Shown here: positions 56,431 to 64,000 of the stretch, one piece after another
Numbering within the stretch: position 1 is the stretch's first letter
Layout: every line of letters starts with the position of its first letter
Assembly (NCBI GenBank): GCA_030374765.1
Contig: JARGXX010000025.1
Coordinates: 248,001-312,000 of the forward strand
Length of the DNA: 64,000 bases
Direction: 5' to 3'
DNA from: Agarophyton chilense
Taxonomy: Eukaryota > Rhodophyta > Florideophyceae > Gracilariales > Gracilariaceae
Made by a program: the position numbers and the translations under genes
The notes under the pieces: generated by a model
The model's input: the letters and a program-made list of their open reading frames with translations, nothing else
Told to the model about the DNA's origin: nothing
The model's database searches: none

Positions 56431-59400
56431 TCATTTTGTGTTTGCGTCGTCTTCCAACCTGTCAAAATCTAACCGCACGCCACCCGTGCTTTTGTCAACT
56501 TCGCCACCGTCCGCGTCTTTCTCGGTCAGATTTCGCAAAGCGATCAGCGTTTTGTTGACTTCGTTCACCTCCTCTGGCAAATCTTGACACCCATCACTGG
56601 TCTCTTCGCTTTCCGGGAATTGTCTACACAGAGTATCCTGCATTTTGGCAAACAACTCCCGCGCCCCAGCGCTCGGCTCCCTACGGGTCTCCCCACAGTT
56701 TGTGTAGAACTGAAACATCGAGTTTGCCAAGAAACATGAAACAGACGCCACTGCCCTGTCTGACGCATGGCCCATTGCTCCAAATCTCATGCCGGATACT
56801 ATGGCCGAGTATAGCTTGAACGAATCCCTCGGCCCGCATTCTGCCGAGCTTGTGGCCAGCGATACTACGATATTACAAAGCATTGACGCAAACAGGTTTC
56901 GCTCGGCCTTGTCGCTGTCTTCAAACGCCGTAAGAAAGTATTTTGTGAAAACCTGCTGGAAATCAAACACATCTCCTTCTTGCTGCATGCCAATCATCGC
57001 GTCGCTCATGAACTTCTCGAGCACAGTTTGCTTCGCCGGCACCCCGGGTGGCCGATCATCGTCGGCCTGACATTTGATCAGCACGTCACAAGCCGATCGC
57101 AACAACACGTTTGCAGAGTTTCGCAGAGATTTGGGCGGACACTGCAAAGCGGCTACACGCCCACCCTCACAGTCGAGCACGTATTGCTCCCGAAGCGTGA
57201 ACGACATTCGAAGTATGTCGAGAACAGGCCGTGTCAGAACCGCCTCACTAAAGTCCCTGGCGTGCATAATGTTTTGTGCAAGCTTTTCTATGCATAGCAA
57301 ATCGCTTTCACTTGCGTATCCCAACGCGACGACATCGGCACTAAACCCGAGGCATACACTGATTGCTGCTATGCCAAACGATTCATCCGCTAAAAACGCT
57401 CTTCTCCACACCTCATCCCCTGAGCACCACACCAGCATTTCTCTCAGTTCCGAACAAGCCCTCTCGTCTTGTCTTAGGAATTTAACGAGCAGAAGAGCCG
57501 CTCGCCATGTATCCGCCAGACTGCCGAGCAGTAGTTCGAAGCTCGGCATTTGCTCCTTCTCGCGATCATCGTTGTCGGACTCCAGGAAAAAATCTAATGC
57601 ACCAAGCGCTCCTTTCCGAAGCGCTGTGACAAGCTGGGACCATTGGAGTCCTGTTGGATTAGAAGAATTCAATGCAATGCTGGCCAAGAATAACTCACGA
57701 AAGTCTTCGTTGTTCAGCAAGACGTTGGAGCAGGCTCGAAGTGCGACCAGGGCATTGGTTCGAGTTTTGAGTTGGTTTCTACTCGTGCTCTGTGTTCGTC
57801 CCCCTGATGGGATCCCCCCTTTTCTAGGGCCTCGAGCTTTCTTTTGGGCTTTAGTGCCTATGGTTGACGTGCGACACCCAGATATTGCGCCATCGCTCCA
57901 TCCGCACACGACTGCAGACAACGTCGGCAACAAATTCCATCGAATTCCGCAAGCCATGAGCGCCCCAAGTAACTCATGAAAGTTTGACACTTCTTCCTGG
58001 TTCTCACGCGGAAGATCCATAACACTATCTATTTGCTCGCGCCAAAGGTTAATGATGGTTCTCATTTTGGAAGGAGATATACATCCAGCAACTTTCCATA
58101 TTGTTGCCCGCAAGCGAATGCTGTTTTCATTCTCAATTAGCATTGGCTTCAAGGCTTCTCCTCCGAAGACTCTGTCAAGATATGCCCGGAGGGCCTTGTT
58201 CTTTTCTTTTTGTAAACTGGGAAAGATTGCAGTCAACACATTCGCCACAACGCCGAACAGAGTCGGTCTGCTTGTAACATCACGATTCGGTTGCACAGCG
58301 CTCTCTTTTTCTTCTTCTTTTAAAAGAATATTTTCGTCGCGCGGGGGATTGTTTTCGTCATTCACCAGACGCTTTCGACTCTTGCGCTTTTGCCGCATTC
58401 TCTTGTCCCCTCGTTTCCGTGCTCCCTTCCCCTGCATGGGATCATCCGGCGCTTCAATAGCCGATTCTGCAATGGACATTACAAACTCGCAGAGTGGTCC
58501 AGGGGGTACATGAAGATTGACGTGCTTGTAAAAATAACTTGCTGCTTCTCTGCTCGTTCCAAGCATAGAAAGACAAGCTCGCGTTCTACTCTGCGCGACC
58601 TCCTCCATGGTCCGTCTTTGTTTTTCCAAAGGAAAATAAGAAGTCACGATCAGCGTCATGATCTTCGTGGCCGCTGGTGCGGATTCCCTGGGCAGCCTGA
58701 GAAGCAAATCCTCCACAGGTACGATATCAAAATATCGCATGCCCTTCAGGCGCTTTCCCTTAATCGAGATGAGCAAGTCGAGAAAGGACAATCGAACCCG
58801 TTCAACTCGGTCATGAATGAGATTCTTAAGTTTCGAAAGCGCTTTGGACAACAACTCAAGAGCTAGGTGGTTGTTAATCATAAAGTCTAAGCCTTCAAAC
58901 ACCGCCAATCTTACTTGTGCGGCTGACGCATCAAAAGCGAGTTTGGACGTCATAATATCGATCATTCTCTTTGCAGAACCCAACGGAACCAGATCCCAAA
59001 ACAAACCCAGAACCTTACAAGTTCCCTCCACTGTTGCCTTCCGCACAATTGGAGAAGGGTCCTCCAGTAGCTCCAGGAGTTTCGAACATTGAAGATTGAT
59101 AGAGTTTGCAATTGCTTCTCGCAAGTCACCCGGATCATGTATCGGAAAAGCGTCAGCCAGGATTATCACTGCATTTCGTCGAACTATTGGACTGGCGACC
59201 ATCAAATTCCTGTACAAAACGGGACCATACACGCGATTTAGAAGCAGATCTACTCCGTTCACCCGTTTGTTCGCGTGAAAAGCGGAAAGTACAATGCGGA
59301 GATTGGATGCATACGGTTCAGCACCCGCACACACTGCAAATTCGCTTACTTTCGTTAACTTCTCGGCTAGCCAATCTGAACGCTGGATCTTCCAAGCAAT

Positions 59401-60204
59401 CAGAAAAACAACGCCGAACAATTGCGCGCGTGACTTCTTTATGGACGCAAGTTGGTTTATCAATGCTTCGAACACCTCGTTTTGAATGTCTTCCATTGTC
59501 AACAGATGAGCGAGAACCTTCCGGCCTTCATCAATCCGCAGGTATACTGCCGATGTTGTGCACCGCAACAAAAGATTTCTCAAGCTTTCCGAATGAGCAG
59601 CGTTTGACGATAGATTGAGCGCATTCAAAGCCTTTCGCATGGTGTATACGCGGCGCACATCAGCGGCTGTTCCAACTTTTCGAGAAGGCTGACTGAACGG
59701 TTCGCGTATCCTGCTTTCCTCTCCGAAGCTTCGCATTAATAGGTAAAGAATTGTTCGAGGAACAACGTCGTCCCGTTTTTTATCCGCAACGCTCCACATC
59801 CATTCGCAGATCTTCGAGATTTGGTTCTGAACCTGAACGGCCATTGATGAGAGCAACGCGTCGTGCAAATATATTATTAGTTCGCGAAGAGATGAATTTG
59901 GAGGTGTCTTCCGATTCTGAACTAGCAGCCATGTCATGTCAACTCCGGCCTTCAAAGCAGCTGTGCGCTGACCATCGTTTTCTTTCCCATCTCCTGGGTT
60001 AGGTTCTTCAGCAAAAATTACTTTTGATATGGCCTCTTGGAGAAGTGACGCGACCTCCGGTTGACTCTTCTCGGGAAGAAACGTGAGAAGGTCTGCAAGG
60101 TCCAGGGAATCATCTCGAGAGCGATGTCGTTCGTAAACGGCGAGCAAAGATGACGGTTGCCCATCACTCAGGGTTTTGAGAAGCCATGCACACGATTTCT
60201 CCAT
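56431..60204 (-). CDS. NCAPG2: Condensin-II complex subunit G2
   Basis: A single-exon frame of 1257 residues from ATG 60204, close to the normal length of the subunit. Diagnostic part: YLRIDEGRKVLAHLL (221-235), SIKKSRAQLFGVVFLIAWK (254-272), then LLNRVYGPVLYRNLMVASPI (321-340) and VRRNAVIILADAFPIHDP (341-358). These correspond to the Condensin2nSMC/G2 signature (EGRKFLAYLFG ... LYxPILWRxLK ... VRxNAxxLFxxAFPL). HEAT-like helices follow to about residue 560, then a basic nuclear-localisation stretch (KGARKRGDKRMRQKRKSRKR). Condensin II acts in the nucleus on interphase and early mitotic chromosomes; G2 is its HEAT subunit pairing with H2, D3 and SMC2/SMC4. It is intron-free, consistent with a compact red algal genome. 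Confidence 0.88.
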   Translation of the reverse strand: MEKSCAWLLKTLSDGQPSSLLAVYERHRSRDDSLDLADLLTFLPEKSQPEVASLLQEAISKVIFAEEPNPGDGKENDGQRTAALKAGVDMTWLLVQNRKTPPNSSLRELIIYLHDALLSSMAVQVQNQISKICEWMWSVADKKRDDVVPRTILYLLMRSFGEESRIREPFSQPSRKVGTAADVRRVYTMRKALNALNLSSNAAHSESLRNLLLRCTTSAVYLRIDEGRKVLAHLLTMEDIQNEVFEALINQLASIKKSRAQLFGVVFLIAWKIQRSDWLAEKLTKVSEFAVCAGAEPYASNLRIVLSAFHANKRVNGVDLLLNRVYGPVLYRNLMVASPIVRRNAVIILADAFPIHDPGDLREAIANSINLQCSKLLELLEDPSPIVRKATVEGTCKVLGLFWDLVPLGSAKRMIDIMTSKLAFDASAAQVRLAVFEGLDFMINNHLALELLSKALSKLKNLIHDRVERVRLSFLDLLISIKGKRLKGMRYFDIVPVEDLLLRLPRESAPAATKIMTLIVTSYFPLEKQRRTMEEVAQSRTRACLSMLGTSREAASYFYKHVNLHVPPGPLCEFVMSIAESAIEAPDDPMQGKGARKRGDKRMRQKRKSRKRLVNDENNPPRDENILLKEEEKESAVQPNRDVTSRPTLFGVVANVLTAIFPSLQKEKNKALRAYLDRVFGGEALKPMLIENENSIRLRATIWKVAGCISPSKMRTIINLWREQIDSVMDLPRENQEEVSNFHELLGALMACGIRWNLLPTLSAVVCGWSDGAISGCRTSTIGTKAQKKARGPRKGGIPSGGRTQSTSRNQLKTRTNALVALRACSNVLLNNEDFRELFLASIALNSSNPTGLQWSQLVTALRKGALGALDFFLESDNDDREKEQMPSFELLLGSLADTWRAALLLVKFLRQDERACSELREMLVWCSGDEVWRRAFLADESFGIAAISVCLGFSADVVALGYASESDLLCIEKLAQNIMHARDFSEAVLTRPVLDILRMSFTLREQYVLDCEGGRVAALQCPPKSLRNSANVLLRSACDVLIKCQADDDRPPGVPAKQTVLEKFMSDAMIGMQQEGDVFDFQQVFTKYFLTAFEDSDKAERNLFASMLCNIVVSLATSSAECGPRDSFKLYSAIVSGMRFGAMGHASDRAVASVSCFLANSMFQFYTNCGETRREPSAGARELFAKMQDTLCRQFPESEETSDGCQDLPEEVNEVNKTLIALRNLTEKDADGGEVDKSTGGVRLDFDRLEDDANTK

Positions 60205-63050
60205 GTGTGGCTTCCTATATCGCAGGAGATCTCAATAACAAGCAATGTCAACGTTGCTTCCACCGGCTGATGCGCTTAAGAGGAATGATGAATTGTTCGA
60301 CTATTGTGTTGACGTTTCTGAAAAGCGGCATAGAGTCGAAGCCCGGTGATGCAGTACGTTCCGCGGCAAAGTCTGGCGGGATGTCTCTGAGCGAGCATTG
60401 CATTCCTAATTCTTGGAAACAGGTTGCATAATACTCCATCAACACCATCGACCTCAGCACTGTTTGAGCTCTCAAGATTCAAATTTAAACTCACCTGATT
60501 TGAAAAACAAAACTAATTTAAATTTCTGCTGTCCGCGAAAACACATTTCCAAGAATCTCAAATAATCAATTGGAGATGTCGCTAGAGTTTTTTCTTTTGT
60601 TTCTAAAAAACAATTATCGTGCCAAGCAAATGGGGGTTCAATGCCACCAGAGATGTGGCGGATGAGTTCGAGAAGCGGGCCGTGTGTAGGGAATGCAATG
60701 CGTCTTTTAAATAGTCTATCTAGAACACCGATCGAGGTGCTTTCTTTCGCTGGTGAATACGTGAGCGAGATTCGCTTTGTTCCGGACTACGACGCTGACC
60801 TTCGGCGAAAAGTGGGGCGAAGGGAAGAAACCCAGGGCTGGTGATTGAAACGACACATAAATTTCCGCGAGGGTTTCTCCCTTTAGAGATAAATTAGACA
60901 CTAGCTACAAATTGTAGTGACTATGCAACTGCGTTGTCAGGACCTAATCGATTATAGGCAATGCTGTTGGAAACGGCAATGCTGCTGGAAAACATTTTTT
61001 TTCTCGAGTAAAGGTTGCGTCAAGTCTTGTGACAGTCGTCCTCCGTATACACATCAGAATTTTTTCAGTGAGCTTGTCTACTGTTCCCACCGCTTCCATG
61101 TGCAATTGTTACGTTTCAATATCTGAAGACACTGAAGAACATCAGGGCCTCAGATAGATACCGTACATACTGTATCAATAGACTGCCCACAGGACCAAGC
61201 TCTGGGCTGAGCACTATCCTACAGTGCGGTTAGCAACGTGTCGAACTTACCAATGAAAGTTTTCTTTGAACTTCGAGACGAGAAGGGCGGGCCACAGTAA
61301 AAAAGAATTCATATGTATGAGTTTGATAGTGAAGGTGCAATATACGGCAAAAAAACGTGAAGGAGAAATCGACCAGTTGGCAGTGAAGATTGCTTAGCCG
61401 TCTGCACGTGTACAGGGCTCTTTCAAGAAAAGAAGAGTAAGGCTGCGCCAACCCTCTATGTCATGCTTGGCAGGGATTATTTTAATCCGAGTTGTTCGGG
61501 CTTGTTGTCCTCCAGGACAATCCTTCAACGGATTGGCAATCTTTCTCGCTTGCAACAAGTTCAGTTACATGGTTACCCTTCGTAGTAACCTTTACAAAAC
61601 GACAGCCCTGATTGCGACCTCTGACCGTTATTATCTCCATTGCAATTCATTCAACAAAGATGATAAAAAAGGGTTACAGTTTGACGCAGATTTTCAGAAG
61701 ACTTGCAACCTGATTGTGATCCTGGTCTCGTCTTGCAATCTTATTTGCAATCAATGTTGCGCTTTAAGAGTTGGATCGATGATTACAGTAGCAGCCAACG
61801 GCAGTAGCGGGGATCGAAAGGAGGACAGTAGCGATATGGATAGGCAACGCAGTTGGAATTTGGCAGTGGATATCGATTAGAATGGCAAAGGAGACACGGG
61901 TTAGAACGTGGAGCTGTTAGAAGAAGGATAGATTAGGACAAATACCACGGGTTGATGGCCGTCACATTGCCAAGAAAGCGATTAATCGACTCAGTCGTCA
62001 ACCCTTCCATAAAGAAGTAATCCAGTTTGCTACAATATTGCAGACTGAAAGAGTGAAAACGAATTCCCCGGTTCCAAGTTTGGGATTGCCATGAATTGCA
62101 ATACAGTCGTTTAAATAACAGTCTTTATCGCACTGTAGGAGTGCTGATATCTGAGCGGTCCTTGTTTATCACACTCGTTTGAGTGTGATATCAAATCGGG
62201 CCTTTTTTTCGTACGATAAGCGTGTTACATCCAAAACCTCGTGCGATAACGGGTCACTCGTTTTTAGATATAACTCATACATATTACAAAGTTGAAGACT
62301 GACGACCAAGGAATCGCGAACGAAGTGATGAACTGTCACAGACCAGCTTAGCGTGCCTTTGTACTCGACCGGGTCGCACAGCTACATATTTCAGACTGTC
62401 TTCCTTATTATTGACCAAACGTTGGGATGCAGGGGACAGAATGCGACCAGCGCTTCTGATTCGTCGAGGTATTTTTTTGTTGCACACGCACTCGCCCACC
62501 AGGCATTCGTGCTCTTCATGTCCGTTTCGTCCCTCAGACCCTTGCGTATTACTGTGTACCTTTGGTACACCAGATGCCGTTTCTTATTATGCCTGCGTTT
62601 TAAAGTCGTTCTAGTTATAGTATGATTAAATGGATAGTGTGATCTGGTAAGCGAAACAGAATTGTTGAACTTGAATGAAGCTTCATCTCGAGCAGTGCTT
62701 GGGCTGTTGGTTTTGAATGAGGCTTAATCGGACGTTTACACTCGACGAAAGAGAGCAGCCTGAATGTTGAATGTGCTAGGACCCAAACACAAAGGCACAA
62801 TAAAGCTGGTGCACCACAGCGAAAGGAGGGCGCATCGCAGTATGGGTGTTAAAACGTTTTCTTTGCGCTTCATACCAGAAGAACGCTGAGTTCTTGAATC
62901 TGGGCAGGGGACCAAGGAGCGAAAACAAACAAGTTGCGACGGTGGTTATCTGCTCCAGCATGTGGTGCGTAACCATTGTTTCGCAAGTCGGAACCTTGCG
63001 TCCCTTTAGTAGCACCAAAACAATGAGCGTTTGTTTATGTATAAAAACTT
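60205..63050. other. Intergenic, no gene recognised
   Basis: 2.8 kb between the condensin gene and the sirtuin. Frames such as 61458-61880 (+) lack domain or compositional support. The first 200-300 bp upstream of 60204 should contain the condensin gene promoter. Confidence 0.4.
62167..62190. repeat. Perfect 10-bp hairpin (TATCACACTC-GTTT-GAGTGTGATA)
   Basis: Both arms are exact reverse complements with a 4-nt loop. Function unknown; could be a transcript 3' stem or a chance palindrome. Confidence 0.7.
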
Positions 63051-64000
63051 TTATCGTTCAAATCGTTTGAACGATGCTGCACAAGCCTTCATGTGTTCAT
63101 ATCTCCGATTTTGGCCACACCATATTTCTTTTCTGCAAAGACAGCAAACACTCCACCCTCTTCGCATGCCCGCGACGAACCATACATTACTGTCTGCAGA
63201 TTGCTGGGGTTTGCGGCTTTTACCATCATTTAGAATACGGTTGTTCAATTCTTTAATAATTTCCGCTCCACGGGCCTCCCAATCCTTTTGCTCCACCACA
63301 ATTTCACCTTCAGCCTTCGTGAGCTTCCGTCTTTCAGCTGTTGCTTCAAGCCGAAGCTTTCCTTTTTTTGTTTCAACTTCCGCTTCAATATGCCGACCAG
63401 TGGTTGGAATGGTGGCGTTGTGTGGGAATTCCGATACATAGTCTGACCACATTTTTTGTTTGCTATCGCCATCGGCACACCTGTGCCGAACCTGCATATC
63501 GTACTTGACGAGCCCATTCGCCGAGGTCACCCGATAATGAACGCCTCTATCTACCCATCGAACGCTTAAGACTAGTTTCACAAGTCTTTCAAACGGGGGA
63601 ATCCGCACGCCAAGCTCAACAGCAATAATGGCGAAAACAGTATCACAATAAGCTCTGATACAGATACCGAAGCGGTCATCAAAATCAGTACGGCTGAGAT
63701 TGACGATTGCTCGACTTTTCTTGCCGCCAGCGCCTCGGAAGTGCAACGATCTGGCAGGCTCCATCTGACACGAGGTGCCTAGTACCAAGTTGAAATCAGC
63801 TGCCGCACTGTGCTTTTTCGCAAGCTCAAAGTCCGGCTCTGGAAGCACATCGTCCCAGTCCAGAGCCTTATCTGTCATTGGGCGACCGCAGTCGCAAATA
63901 CTGGATGTAGGGTTCATGCCCACTGTTTCGGTTTGGGAATCGAGAATAACCTCGCGGCGGCAATGAGCGCACCACTCGATGAAAAGGTTTCCATGCAGCT
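63051..64000 (-). CDS. SIRT6/7-type sirtuin (NAD-dependent deacylase), 5' end beyond window
   Basis: The minus-strand frame enters at base 64000 with LHGNLFIEWCAHCRRE. The His of HGN is the catalytic base and CAHC the first zinc pair. CDCG follows as the second pair (C-x-C), then DWDDVLPEPDFELAKKH, FNLVLGTSCQMEPA (the GTS cofactor motif), IVNLSRTDFD and IIAVELG. This order and the DWDDxLPE motif define the SIRT6/SIRT7 branch of class IV sirtuins. These remove acyl groups from histone and other nuclear proteins. After the domain comes a long Lys/Glu-rich extension and a C-terminal CCLCRKEIWC ... HMKAC cluster resembling a zinc finger. The Rossmann-fold N-terminus (GAGISxxSGIPDFR) lies outside the window. 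Confidence 0.88.
   Translation of the reverse strand, partial: LHGNLFIEWCAHCRREVILDSQTETVGMNPTSSICDCGRPMTDKALDWDDVLPEPDFELAKKHSAAADFNLVLGTSCQMEPARSLHFRGAGGKKSRAIVNLSRTDFDDRFGICIRAYCDTVFAIIAVELGVRIPPFERLVKLVLSVRWVDRGVHYRVTSANGLVKYDMQVRHRCADGDSKQKMWSDYVSEFPHNATIPTTGRHIEAEVETKKGKLRLEATAERRKLTKAEGEIVVEQKDWEARGAEIIKELNNRILNDGKSRKPQQSADSNVWFVAGMRRGWSVCCLCRKEIWCGQNRRYEHMKACAASFKRFER

Noticed and set aside
1..64000. CRISPR arrays, prokaryotic operons or defence islands
   Set aside because: No regularly spaced repeats and no bacterial-type gene clusters; all recognised genes are eukaryotic or transposon-derived.

Overview
This is nuclear eukaryotic DNA. It is about two thirds transposon debris (roughly 1-46.6 kb) and one third compact, almost intron-free genes (roughly 49-64 kb). 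I infer a red alga, probably a florideophyte such as the Chondrus/Gracilaria group. The reasons are two galactan-type GH16 genes, very short introns where introns occur at all, closely packed single-exon genes, and large islands of Ty1/copia and Ty3/gypsy debris. No rRNA, organelle or bacterial signature is visible, and species identity cannot be proved from the sequence alone.

Layout. 1-0.74 kb: 3' end of a Ty3/gypsy chromovirus polyprotein (integrase tail and chromodomain) with one in-frame stop. 4.1-5.3 kb: minus-strand PiggyBac-like remnant ending in a sequence that is repeated inverted 12 kb away. 9.3-9.5 kb: small Cys-rich ORF. 11.1-14.6 kb: two same-strand GH16 genes, one uninterrupted with an intact E-x-D-x-x-E active site, the other intron-containing with both catalytic Glu replaced by Ser. 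17.0-21.1 kb: gypsy RNase H fragment, then a PiggyBac-like element whose transposase is split by a solo LTR with a perfect 5-bp target duplication. 23.0-28.1 kb: a decayed minus-strand element of a type I cannot name with certainty. 29.7-34.7 kb: decayed Ty1/copia element with strong strand composition bias. 35.6-40.5 kb: gypsy pol remnant, pogo/Tigger-like DDE fragment, and gypsy gag-protease remnant on the other strand. 42.4-44.3 kb: two 0.9-kb solo LTRs in inverted orientation. 44.7-46.6 kb: Tc1/mariner transposase pseudogene split by another solo LTR.

Gene-rich end. A Fringe-like glycosyltransferase (49.0-50.3, +), a bZIP transcription factor (51.6-52.8, -), a BSD-domain protein (53.3-54.5, -) divergent from a membrane-anchored histidine acid phosphatase (54.7-56.2, +), a condensin-II G2 subunit (56.4-60.2, -) convergent with the phosphatase, and a SIRT6/7-type sirtuin (63.05 to beyond 64.0, -) with a C-terminal zinc-finger-like tail. 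These look like ordinary chromosomal genes without operon logic: secretory glycan modification and phosphate release (GT31-like, phosphatase) and chromatin or transcription (bZIP, condensin II, sirtuin).

No prokaryote-style defence system or CRISPR array is present. The observations most worth following are the catalytically substituted GH16 paralogue, the unclassified 23-28 kb element, and the solo LTR insertions that split two different DNA transposons.
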